From contig NZ_FQVT01000001.1 of the NCBI RefSeq assembly GCF_900129445.1, positions 372,001-436,000 of the forward strand: a DNA stretch of 64,000 bases. Reading direction: 5' to 3'. The position numbers and the translations under genes were made by a program. The stretch comes from Salegentibacter echinorum. GTDB lineage: Bacteria > Bacteroidota > Bacteroidia > Flavobacteriales > Flavobacteriaceae. Position 1 is the first letter of the stretch. Every line of letters begins with the position of its first letter. The notes under the pieces were generated by a model. The model made no database searches. It was not told where the DNA came from and saw only the letters and a list, made by a program, of their open reading frames with translations. Positions 1 through 8,359 of this stretch are shown here, piece after piece.

Positions 1-519
1 TTTATGAGTATGGGGTTTGCTTTGCTGGCACCTATAGAATTGGAAGTTAACGAAAGACTTTCTCAGGGTGCTTTTCTTTTTTCCGTAGAATTTAGCGCAC
101 TTATTGGTTCTATGGCTATATTGCAACCCATAATTGGGAAAGCAAGTGATAAATACGGTAGGCGTATTTTTATAATTATAGGTTTGGTATGTTTAATCCC
201 CATTATTATTGCTGAAGGGCTTGCCACGCAACCCTGGCATATGATAACCGCACGAGCATTACACGGGATTAGCGCTGCTATGGTTTTTGCCCCCGCACTG
301 GCGTTAGCCGGTGATTTGGCGAAAAAAGGTCAGGCTGCCGCACAGCTATCGGTGCTTACCGTGGCTTTTGGTCTGGGAATTTCCCTGGGCGCTTTTTTAA
401 CGGGTTATGCCATTCGCTTCGGCTTCGTAGTGCCTTTTATTATTGGTGCTGTCCTTGCGGCCATCGGTGCAGTTTTAGTGAAAACACAAGTGCCCAAAGG
501 AGAAATTGCGAAGAGTTAA
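1..519 (+). CDS. MFS transporter, 3' part only
   Basis: The frame is open from the first base, so the start codon lies outside the window. About 172 residues remain, made of several hydrophobic helices and a GKASDKYGRR loop, which is the motif-A loop of major facilitator superfamily transporters. It is an inner-membrane secondary transporter; the substrate cannot be told from this fragment. The protein ends in a short charged tail. It converges with the ClC gene that follows. The family is clear, and the function is only inferred as efflux or uptake of a small solute. Confidence 0.8.
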   Translation, partial: FMSMGFALLAPIELEVNERLSQGAFLFSVEFSALIGSMAILQPIIGKASDKYGRRIFIIIGLVCLIPIIIAEGLATQPWHMITARALHGISAAMVFAPALALAGDLAKKGQAAAQLSVLTVAFGLGISLGAFLTGYAIRFGFVVPFIIGAVLAAIGAVLVKTQVPKGEIAKS

Positions 520-633
520 GTCTGAAATTATTTAGACTAAATTATTTTTCTGAATATTTTCTGAAGTAATAAAAATCTAATCGATAGGTTTCTATATATT
601 TTAGAAGACAATTTGATTTAATATTTCCAAAAA

Positions 634-1968
634 CTATCTACGGAAACCGGAAACATGTCCTGAAAAGTTCGACTTATAGCTATAAACCGTATAGCTACAT
701 ATTAATTTCGCGACATACTTTGCAATAAAAGATCCAATTAAAATTGGGAAAAATAAGATAAAGCCGTCACTTACTATTCCGCAGACGAGAAATAGGGCGG
801 TAAGGGGGGCGTGAATTGCCGCGCTAAGCATAGCTGCTGCCCCAATTAGTGCAAAATTTAGCACAATAAGTTCTGTGTTAAAAAAGTGATTGCAAACTAT
901 TGCTATAAACATTCCTAAAATAGCACCGGCCACAATACTGGGAGCAAATACACCGCCATCCCCACCGGCCCCTAAAGTTAAAGATGCAGCCAGTGGTTTT
1001 AAAAATACCAGGGCGAGTAGGACCAGGGCAAATTTTGCAGAGAATATACCCTGCACACTCTCGTGCATTAATTCTGTTATTGCGTGATAGCTGTCACCAT
1101 ACAGCTGCGGAAAAAAGAAAATACCTATTCCTACCAACAAGGCACCAGTATTTACACGAAGAAAATTGTTTTTAATTCCGCCAATTTTGTCTTTAATGAT
1201 GATTACACTCTTGGTAAAATAAACCGCTGTTAGTCCTGCTAAAACACTTAGTAAAACCATAAAAGGCAGGGCCTCTTTATTCCAGGTGATGACTGAAAAA
1301 TCAAAGAGTTGTCCCACTTCATTAAAATGAAGAAACAACCAGGCGGTGAAAACGGCTATTGCGCAACTTAGAACGATGGTTTTAGTGATTTTTCTGGCAA
1401 TAACTTCTACAGCAAATAGAAATCCGGCGATTGGGCTGGCAAATAGAATTGCAATTCCGGCAGCTACCCCGGCACAGATTAATTCAGTTTTAAAAGCATT
1501 GGGAACCTTATCTTTACGATGTAAAGAAGCACCCATTGCAGCAGTTGCAACCACAGTAGAAACTTCAACTCCCGTAGAGCCACCAAAAATAATGGTTAGA
1601 AATCCGTTGAGGTAATGAGAAGGAACTTTATAGAAAGGCAGTTCATCCCGGCGATGATCGAGGGTGTGAAATATCTCTTTTATTCCTTTATTTTTCTTGC
1701 CTTTGAAGAGGTGTTTCCGAGCAAAATAGACTAGGGTAATACCAATGGAAGGCAAGATAATAAACAGCAGGGACCAACCAGAAGTAATAACTGCATTAAA
1801 AATATGCTCTTCAAAAAACTCGGTGAGACGTTTTAAGGAAACCGCCAGGAAAGTAGCCAGAACTCCAATTATGATAGAGCTCACTATTAAATTTACATAA
1901 CTTTTTCTAACTACGCTTTTTCTCATGCTCTTTAAATCTTTTTTACAACTTGCGTTTGCAAATATCAA
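634..1968 (-). CDS. ClC-family chloride channel or antiporter
   Basis: Membrane protein of the ClC family, moving chloride or another anion across the inner membrane. Its 444 residues contain the anion-pathway motifs: GGSTGVEVS near residues 129-137, with the gating glutamate as E135, and GAGGDGGVFAPSIVAG near 333-348. At the position of the inner proton glutamate of E. coli ClC (E203) the sequence reads FAVEV, giving E188 then V189, so valine replaces the proton glutamate; that pattern is typical of ClC channels rather than chloride/proton exchangers. M15 (position 1926) is an equally plausible start, because the first 14 residues are polar and poorly family-like. There is no C-terminal CBS domain. 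Confidence 0.9.
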   Translation of the reverse strand: MIFANASCKKDLKSMRKSVVRKSYVNLIVSSIIIGVLATFLAVSLKRLTEFFEEHIFNAVITSGWSLLFIILPSIGITLVYFARKHLFKGKKNKGIKEIFHTLDHRRDELPFYKVPSHYLNGFLTIIFGGSTGVEVSTVVATAAMGASLHRKDKVPNAFKTELICAGVAAGIAILFASPIAGFLFAVEVIARKITKTIVLSCAIAVFTAWLFLHFNEVGQLFDFSVITWNKEALPFMVLLSVLAGLTAVYFTKSVIIIKDKIGGIKNNFLRVNTGALLVGIGIFFFPQLYGDSYHAITELMHESVQGIFSAKFALVLLALVFLKPLAASLTLGAGGDGGVFAPSIVAGAILGMFIAIVCNHFFNTELIVLNFALIGAAAMLSAAIHAPLTALFLVCGIVSDGFILFFPILIGSFIAKYVAKLICSYTVYSYKSNFSGHVSGFRR

Positions 1969-2153
1969 AATTTTATCTGCTAGTTATTTTATAAAATGAT
2001 ATTATTAAAAAGTCAACTTCTGAAAAATTACAAAAATCCGGATCAAACCGCCAGATGCAAAGTTTTCCTAATTGCGTAAAGACAAAACACAAAAATGGAT
2101 ACCACTAAGTTTATGCCCGGCGAAATACATTGCGCATAATGAATAATTCATTT

Positions 2154-2573
2154 TTAAGGCGAATTCAGGACATACTTCTTAAATAAATCATCCAGGGTTT
2201 CTTTAGGATTGTAGCATAAGCCGGGGTGGGTAGGCGAACTCTGAATAATAGTACTCCTGGAAGCTGCCAGCCATCTAAACCTATCAGAGAGTTCCAGGCT
2301 GCCAATAACACCTGCATCGGGTTTTCCTTCACATACTAATTGCCAGGCTTCTAAATACGCTTCAATTTGAGCCATATTAACCTCACATGAAAAAGCATCC
2401 AACTTTTTGGTATTCACAAAGTATTTTACCCCCAAAAACTTTTTCCGTTTAGAAAAAAGAATAACGCCAATATTAAAGAACTCTTCGCGTTCCACTTTTG
2501 GTACCAGTCTAATAATCGCATATTCAAAAGTAACTCTATCTTTCATCCTGGGCTTCTTTTGCGAGGGTGTCAA
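2154..2573 (-). CDS. DUF3037 family protein
   Basis: A 139-residue soluble protein that fits DUF3037: an early YAIIRLVPKVEREEFFNIGV segment (residues 18-37) and an acidic, tryptophan-containing second half. The function of the family is unknown. The gene starts inside the end of the upstream HipA-like kinase gene (38-bp overlap; 14 bp if M9 is the start), so the two are almost certainly translated together. In other bacteria DUF3037 genes often sit beside HipA-like kinases, which suggests a partner or substrate role; that is inference. No signal peptide or membrane segment is visible. Confidence 0.75.
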   Translation of the reverse strand: MTPSQKKPRMKDRVTFEYAIIRLVPKVEREEFFNIGVILFSKRKKFLGVKYFVNTKKLDAFSCEVNMAQIEAYLEAWQLVCEGKPDAGVIGSLELSDRFRWLAASRSTIIQSSPTHPGLCYNPKETLDDLFKKYVLNSP

Positions 2574-3315
2574 TCATAGAAATTTTAGCGTCTAAATAGG
2601 TGATATAAGCTGCTCTTTTATCATTAGGTGTTATGGTTTCTTTTTCATTTGTTAACCAATCTTCCGGAATTTTAGAAACAATAGCTTCCACGGTATCCTG
2701 GTTAAGAATTTCCTTAATTTTTTTAGCTGCTTCCAATAAATGGGAGGCTTTAGCTAAAAGGACGTGGTTTTTTATTAGGGGAAATGTTCTGGTTAAATGA
2801 TTTTTCCAGGTGGGCCAGTTATGATGAAAATAGAAACTTGCCCCATTATCAATAACCCAGGTTTCTGTATGCCATTGTAGTAAATTGGTGTTCTTGTGGG
2901 TACGGTCTATATTGCTAATTAAGCTATCTAACAGTACAATTTTAGAAGCGGTAATTCCATCGATTTCAGAAACCAAAGGATCATAGGTTATAGCTCCAGA
3001 CAAAAAGTGCAACCCCAAGTTCAGCCCAACACTAAATTTTAATAAATCCTGAATTTCTTCGTCAGGTTCAGTTTGGCTAAAAGAATCGTCGAGATTCATA
3101 AAAACCAATTCGGGAACTTTTAAGCCTATAGCACGGGCCAATTCCCCTCCAAGAAATTCTGCTATAAGCGCACTTTTTCCCTGTCCTGCTCCTCTAAATT
3201 TTAGAACATAGAGAAAACCGTCATCAGCTTCTACGATAGCGGGAAGCGAACCACCTTCGCGCAAAGGTTTAATATACTGAACAACATTTACAGTTCGAAT
3301 ATCGGGATTTATCAT
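2536..3315 (-). CDS. HipA-like kinase domain protein
   Basis: A 259-residue protein related to the HipA serine/threonine kinase fold but much shorter than E. coli HipA (about 440 residues). Visible landmarks are a possible ATP-contacting lysine in YVLKF (K39) followed by a glycine-rich GAGQGKS loop, a catalytic-loop-like SNIDRTHKNTNLL segment (D137, N142) and an IDNG metal-binding motif (D156). The substrate is unknown. It forms a two-gene unit with the overlapping DUF3037 gene. There is no HipB-type antitoxin beside it, so calling it a toxin is not justified; a protein or small-molecule kinase role is inferred from motifs. Confidence 0.75.
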   Translation of the reverse strand: MINPDIRTVNVVQYIKPLREGGSLPAIVEADDGFLYVLKFRGAGQGKSALIAEFLGGELARAIGLKVPELVFMNLDDSFSQTEPDEEIQDLLKFSVGLNLGLHFLSGAITYDPLVSEIDGITASKIVLLDSLISNIDRTHKNTNLLQWHTETWVIDNGASFYFHHNWPTWKNHLTRTFPLIKNHVLLAKASHLLEAAKKIKEILNQDTVEAIVSKIPEDWLTNEKETITPNDKRAAYITYLDAKISMIDTLAKEAQDER

Positions 3316-3749
3316 AACGGCAAAGATACTAAGGATCTGTTTAGAAATAAAACATCAGGAATGGAGGTAGCTGTTTTTATTCGCAGCAGGACGAAAACAG
3401 GGGATAATTGTGGCGTTCAACGAGAGTTGCGAAGAAAATACAAGTAAAATAAAAAGAGTTTTTATGGATAGGTTCCAATCCTTTCTTCAAGAACAATTTT
3501 TTACAATTTCTTGCAATTTATTCGATAATAGAGATTTAAATGCTCTGAGGTTTGCTTCGAAATTAAATTATTACTCCTTTATAATACCTCGTGGGCTTGC
3601 CCGGAGGTAGTTTATTTTAACGAACTCTACGTAATTTAATAGTACTTAACAGCATTGCATTTGTATTCCTAAATTCATAAATACTTGTTTTAATAAACCG
3701 AAAATTGTTTATAATGAACTAATTTAACGGGGAATATAAATTAGTTAAT
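3316..3749. other. Intergenic region, 434 bp
   Basis: No gene could be supported here. A GTG-initiated frame at 3410-3610 has no family-like features and its end runs through the dispersed repeat at 3511-3614. The last 60 bases before the asparaginase gene are AT-rich and should hold its promoter, but no clear -7/-33 pair stands out. Confidence 0.5.
3511..3614 (+). repeat. Dispersed REP-like palindromic repeat, copy 1
   Basis: One of three related copies in the window (others near 10328-10428 and 38992-39059). The shared parts are a CGATAATnGAGATTT-like stretch, an ATGCTC segment followed by TTCGAAAT (copies 1 and 2 only), and a terminal palindrome CCTCG...CGGAGG followed by TAGTTTA. All copies lie between genes. 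The inverted repeat suggests a REP-like, non-autonomous element; no transposase for it is seen in the window. Confidence 0.6.
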
Positions 3750-4682
3750 ATGGCCAGGTTTGCAATAGCGCTTCACGGTGGTGCGGGGACTTTGATAAAA
3801 GGAAATATGACGCCAGATAAAGAAAAGGCGTATAAAAAAGTACTTTCCGAAGCTTTGCAAAAAGGCTATACGGTGTTAGAAAATGATGGAGCCGCCGTAG
3901 ATGCGGTGCAGGAAGCGGTGATGTGTATGGAAGATTCCGCCTTGTTCAATGCCGGAAAGGGCAGTGTTTTTTCTGCGAATGGCACCCACGAAATGGAGGC
4001 TGCGATAATGGAAGGAAAAACCAGAAAAGCAGGAGCTGTTGCGCTGCTCACAGGTATTAAAAATCCAATTTCTGTAGCGAGGGATGTGATGGAAAAAAGT
4101 CAGCATGTGTTTCTTTTGGGGCAGGGAGCTCTGGAATTTGCCAAATCTATGGATCATGTTCTTCAGGATTCGAAATATTTTTATGATGAGTTTCGTTATC
4201 AGCAATGGCAGGAAATAAAAGGCTCTTCCCAGTTTCAATTAGATCACAGTAAATCCAAAAATTCAAAATTTGGTACCGTTGGAGCGGTGGCTTGTGATCG
4301 TCGGTCTAATCTTGCAGCCGCTACTTCTACCGGCGGCATGACCAATAAAATGATTGGCAGGCTCGGGGATTCTGCGGTGCCAGGGGCTGGAAATTATGCC
4401 AACAATAAAACCTGCGCGGTAAGCTGCACGGGTAGTGGGGAATATTTTTTACGGGGCGTGGTGGCTTACGATGTCTCCTGTCTTATGGAAATGAAAAATA
4501 TGACTTTACAGGAAGCTGCCGAAGAAGTTATTCAGCGCAGGATTTTAGAGATTGGCGGTGACGGGGGATTGATTGCTGTAGATGCGGAAGCCAATATTAG
4601 CCTACCCTTCAATACCGAAGGAATGTACAGGGCGTTTCAAACTTCCGATGGTGTTGCAGGAGTTAAAATCTATAAAGATTGA
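3750..4682 (+). CDS. iaaA: Isoaspartyl peptidase / L-asparaginase (Ntn-hydrolase)
   Basis: Plant-type asparaginase of the T2 Ntn-hydrolase family, 310 residues. It hydrolyses beta-aspartyl dipeptides and, less well, asparagine. The autoprocessing site and nucleophile are seen as GTVGAV, with Thr176 expected to become the N-terminus of the beta subunit; the glycine-rich STGGMTNK loop (about 193-200) forms the substrate pocket. No signal peptide, so cytoplasmic. It lies next to cyanophycinase and cyanophycin synthetase, so it most likely cleaves the beta-Asp-Arg dipeptides that cyanophycinase releases, giving aspartate and arginine. Its last 13 bases overlap the tail of the convergent cphB gene. 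Confidence 0.92.
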   Translation: MARFAIALHGGAGTLIKGNMTPDKEKAYKKVLSEALQKGYTVLENDGAAVDAVQEAVMCMEDSALFNAGKGSVFSANGTHEMEAAIMEGKTRKAGAVALLTGIKNPISVARDVMEKSQHVFLLGQGALEFAKSMDHVLQDSKYFYDEFRYQQWQEIKGSSQFQLDHSKSKNSKFGTVGAVACDRRSNLAAATSTGGMTNKMIGRLGDSAVPGAGNYANNKTCAVSCTGSGEYFLRGVVAYDVSCLMEMKNMTLQEAAEEVIQRRILEIGGDGGLIAVDAEANISLPFNTEGMYRAFQTSDGVAGVKIYKD

Positions 4683-5545
4683 CTTTCCTGTTTTGCCGTT
4701 TTAGTTACCGGTACCACCCGTATTTCCCGTTTTAAGATATCAAAATGATAGCCATTGGCAAGCACGTGGGTTTTTAAATTTGCAATAGTCATTGGGTGCC
4801 CAACTTTGGTGCTGGCCTGATTATTAAAGCTAAGTTCACTCGCATCAAAAATAATAACCATTCCCGTGCCTACTATTTCAAAGGAATTACAATTTTTAAC
4901 CACCAGGCCGGTATCCTCGGCAAGTCCAATTCCAATTAAGTTCGTAAACCGCGCCGTGGCTTCTGCCAAACGCCCAAACCTGCCACGTCTTATAAAATGG
5001 GAATCGATAATTAAGTGAGGAATAAAACCAAGGCCCTCGCCCATACTTACCGCGCCTTTATTAAAAAATTCTTTTCCGCCCCCGCCGGTAATCATTTCTT
5101 TAGACATGCACATTGCTCCTGCACTGGTACCGGCAATTACGATATTTTCCTTTTCAAAGCGTTCTAATAGGATTTTATGAATTGTACTTCCACCAATTTT
5201 ATGAACAATTTTTGATTGACTTCCGCCAGAAAATAAAATACAATCTGCCTGCTCTATCAACTTTATGTTTTCTTCATCTTCCGATTCATCCCGGTTGCGG
5301 ATGTCTGCCACAGCAAGATTTTTACAACCAATTTGACCAAAACTATCGATGTAATTCGATGATACTTCTTCCGGAATTCGTGATGCTGTAGGAATAATAA
5401 CAATATTGGCTTCTATACCGCCACTTTCTTTTACCACCCTGGCCAATACGCTTTCTTCTACAAACTCTAGATGATCCTGTTCCCGGGTATTTATACCCTT
5501 ATCCTCGTTTCCGCCAATTATAATCAAAATACCTTTTACATCCAT
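4670..5545 (-). CDS. cphB: Cyanophycinase
   Basis: Serine peptidase of family S51, 291 residues, close to the usual length. It degrades cyanophycin (multi-L-arginyl-poly-L-aspartate) to beta-Asp-Arg dipeptides. The nucleophile elbow GTSAGA is present with Ser141, and the GGSQSKIV loop at about 107-114 matches the family. No export signal is seen, which suits breakdown of an intracellular granule rather than an external polymer. It is divergent from cphA (92 bp between starts) and overlaps the end of iaaA tail to tail. The three genes together give synthesis and full breakdown of the polymer. Confidence 0.93.
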   Translation of the reverse strand: MDVKGILIIIGGNEDKGINTREQDHLEFVEESVLARVVKESGGIEANIVIIPTASRIPEEVSSNYIDSFGQIGCKNLAVADIRNRDESEDEENIKLIEQADCILFSGGSQSKIVHKIGGSTIHKILLERFEKENIVIAGTSAGAMCMSKEMITGGGGKEFFNKGAVSMGEGLGFIPHLIIDSHFIRRGRFGRLAEATARFTNLIGIGLAEDTGLVVKNCNSFEIVGTGMVIIFDASELSFNNQASTKVGHPMTIANLKTHVLANGYHFDILKREIRVVPVTKTAKQESQSL

Positions 5546-5637
5546 AATTCTTTGTTATTTATTTACTAATTTAAACTTATGATTCAAAATAATAGGTAGT
5601 TTTAATAAAATGATTTTGAATTTAAAAATTAATTCTA

Positions 5638-8256
5638 ATGAAGATTAGGGAAATTACCGCTTTAAGAGGGCCAAATTATTATTCCGTAAGACGTCATAAA
5701 TTAATAGTGATGGTTTTAGATTTAGAAAATCTCGAAGAAAAACCATCAAATAGAATCCCGGGTTTTTATGAACGTTTAAAGAAACTTTTGCCCAGTTTGC
5801 AAGAACATCATTGTTCTGAAGGTCATGAAGGTGGTTTTTTTGAACGTGTAAAAGACGGCACCTGGATGGGGCATATTATAGAACATATTGCATTAGAAAT
5901 ACAAACCCTGGCGGGAATGGATACCGGTTTTGGAAGGACCCGCAGTTATGGGGAAGAAGGTGTTTATAATGTTGTTTTTTCTTATGAAGAAGAAAATGTA
6001 GGCAGGTATGCTGCAAAAGCTTCCGTAGCAATCTGCGAAGCTTTAATTGCCGATGAACCGTATGATTTAAAGCCCGAGATTCAGCGTATGCGCGAAATAA
6101 GGGATCGTGATAGATTGGGCCCCAGCACCGGCGCTATTATTGCAGAAGCCGAAAAAAGGGGAATTCCCTGGATTCGCTTAAACGAAAATTCCCTTTGTCA
6201 ATTGGGATATGGCGCAAACCAAAAACGAATTCAAGCGACTGTTACCAGCCAAACCAGTTCTATAGGTGTAGAATTGGCGGGCAATAAAAAAGACACAAAA
6301 TATATGCTGAAACAAGCTGAAATACGTGTTCCCAACGGTGCTATTGTCTCTAAAATGGAAGAACTGGAAGCAGTTTGTGAAGAAATTGGTTTTCCGGTAG
6401 TGGTAAAACCCATTGGCGGAAATCACGGGAGGGGAATTAGTGTCGCTTTAAAGAATTTGCCCGCCGTGGAAAAAGCTTTTAAAGAAGCCAAAAAAGTTTC
6501 CTATGATATTATTGTGGAACAACAAATTTCCGGCTACGATTTTAGGTTATTAGTGATTAATAATCAATTTATAGCTGCTTCAAAGAGAACACCGGCGCAC
6601 GTGGTAGGCGATGGAAAATCTACTATAAAGCAATTGATAAAAGAAAAAAATAAGGATCCGCGTAGGGGCTACGGTCACGAAAATGTGCTTACCATGATTA
6701 GCATTAACCAACTCACCAAAACCATTATCGCGGCTAAAGGGTACAATATAAATTCTATATTAAAAAAGGATGAGGTTTTAGTTTTAAAAGACACCGCAAA
6801 CCTTAGCACCGGGGGGACGGCAGAAGATGTAACCGATATTGTTCATCCTGAAAATGTGGCCGAGGCCGAACGTATTTCCAGAATTATAGACCTCGATATT
6901 TGCGGGATAGATATAATGACCGAAGATATTAGTAAACCCTTATCCAAAACCAGGGGAGCTGTTTTAGAGGTTAATGCGGGACCCGGTTTTCGAATGCATT
7001 TGGCGCCAACTATAGGAAAAGCTCGAAATGTGGCAGAACCGGTGGTAGAGCAATTGTTTCCACAAAAAGCAGATACCGGAAAAATTCCTATTATCGCCGT
7101 CACAGGCACCAATGGTAAAACCACCACTACACGCCTCATAGCGCATATGGCAAAAATGAGTGGCTGCCGCGTGGGTTATACCACGAGTGATGGGGTTTAT
7201 ATTCAAAACCAACTTCTACAGGAAGGTGATTGTACCGGGCCGGATAGTTCCAATTTTGTACTAAAAGACCCGACTGTTAATTTTGCGGTGATGGAATGTG
7301 CCCGCGGCGGATTGCTGCGGGCGGGATTGGCTTTTTCACAATGCGATGTGGGGATTGTAACCAATGTAAGCGAAGATCATCTTGGCCTAAGAGGAGTGCA
7401 CACCATAGATCAATTAGCGCGTGCCAAAGCGGTTATTCCAGAGATTGTGATGCCAGAAGGTTATGCAATTTTAAATGCCGACGATGATTTGGTGTATGCG
7501 ATGCGTGAGAATATATCTTCTAAACTCGCCCTTTTTTCGATGCAGCAAGCCAATCCCAGGATTTTGGAATTGCAGGAGCTAGGCGGGATAACCGCGGTTT
7601 ACGAAAACGGCTACGTTAGTTTATTTAAAGGATCCCGAAAAATGCGGGTAATTAAAGCTGAAAACATCCCCTTAACTTTTGGTGGCAAAGCGACTTTTAT
7701 GATTCAGAATATTTTGCCGGCAATAATTGCGGCGCACGTGCAAAATATCGAGATTCAGGATATAAAAGCTGCTTTGGGAACTTTTATTCCTTCGGCTTTG
7801 CAAACCCCGGGACGACTAAATTTATATGAATTTCAAAATTTTAAAGTACTGTTGGATTATGCGCATAACCGCGCCGGAATGCGTGCTTTAAAAAATTTAA
7901 CCGATGGCATGGATGCTTCTGTAAAAGTAGGGGTTATTGCCCCAATAGGCGATAGAAGGGAAGAAGATAATATTGAAATTGGAAAAATTGCCGCAGAAAT
8001 GTTTGATGAAATAATTATTAGGTTAGATAAAGACTTGCGTGGTAAATCTGCCGATGAACTTTTGGCAATGGTCACCAAAGGTATCCACTTGATCAAACCC
8101 AATTTAAAACCGGAAGTAATTTCCTCTGAAACTGAAGCTGTAAAAAAAGCCATAACAAAAGCGCAAAAAAACGCTCTAATTGTAGTTTTTTGTGATGATG
8201 TAACATCTGTAACTAAAGTAGTGGTAGAAATGAAAAAAGAAGAGCACAGTAAATAG
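5638..8256 (+). CDS. cphA: Cyanophycin synthetase
   Basis: An 872-residue enzyme that builds cyanophycin from aspartate and arginine with ATP. The order is: an N-terminal domain with GHIIEHIALE (residues 78-87), an HxxEH metal-site pattern of CphA1 enzymes; an ATP-grasp domain (about 200-470) that adds aspartate; and a Mur-ligase-like domain with the P-loop GTNGKTTTTR near residue 490 that adds arginine. Length and domain order match cyanobacterial CphA1. It is cytoplasmic. No separate CphA2 is seen. The gene is divergent from cphB, so the short spacer may carry control of both. Cyanophycin as a nitrogen store is known in other phyla; here its role is inferred. Confidence 0.95.
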   Translation: MKIREITALRGPNYYSVRRHKLIVMVLDLENLEEKPSNRIPGFYERLKKLLPSLQEHHCSEGHEGGFFERVKDGTWMGHIIEHIALEIQTLAGMDTGFGRTRSYGEEGVYNVVFSYEEENVGRYAAKASVAICEALIADEPYDLKPEIQRMREIRDRDRLGPSTGAIIAEAEKRGIPWIRLNENSLCQLGYGANQKRIQATVTSQTSSIGVELAGNKKDTKYMLKQAEIRVPNGAIVSKMEELEAVCEEIGFPVVVKPIGGNHGRGISVALKNLPAVEKAFKEAKKVSYDIIVEQQISGYDFRLLVINNQFIAASKRTPAHVVGDGKSTIKQLIKEKNKDPRRGYGHENVLTMISINQLTKTIIAAKGYNINSILKKDEVLVLKDTANLSTGGTAEDVTDIVHPENVAEAERISRIIDLDICGIDIMTEDISKPLSKTRGAVLEVNAGPGFRMHLAPTIGKARNVAEPVVEQLFPQKADTGKIPIIAVTGTNGKTTTTRLIAHMAKMSGCRVGYTTSDGVYIQNQLLQEGDCTGPDSSNFVLKDPTVNFAVMECARGGLLRAGLAFSQCDVGIVTNVSEDHLGLRGVHTIDQLARAKAVIPEIVMPEGYAILNADDDLVYAMRENISSKLALFSMQQANPRILELQELGGITAVYENGYVSLFKGSRKMRVIKAENIPLTFGGKATFMIQNILPAIIAAHVQNIEIQDIKAALGTFIPSALQTPGRLNLYEFQNFKVLLDYAHNRAGMRALKNLTDGMDASVKVGVIAPIGDRREEDNIEIGKIAAEMFDEIIIRLDKDLRGKSADELLAMVTKGIHLIKPNLKPEVISSETEAVKKAITKAQKNALIVVFCDDVTSVTKVVVEMKKEEHSK

Positions 8257-8359
8257 AAAACGTTACAAGTTTGTTGGATGAAGAAAATGTTCCCGGAAGC
8301 TTAATTTATGGGATTCAACCGTTAATAATTAATTTTGCTCTAGTAAACTTCAAACCAAA

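Noticed and set aside
2536-3315. Classical HipAB toxin-antitoxin pair
   Set aside because: No HTH HipB gene is present, and the partner is DUF3037, so the name would mislead.
3410-3610. GTG-started frame of 66 codons
   Set aside because: It runs through the dispersed repeat, resembles no family, and has no promoter or partner.
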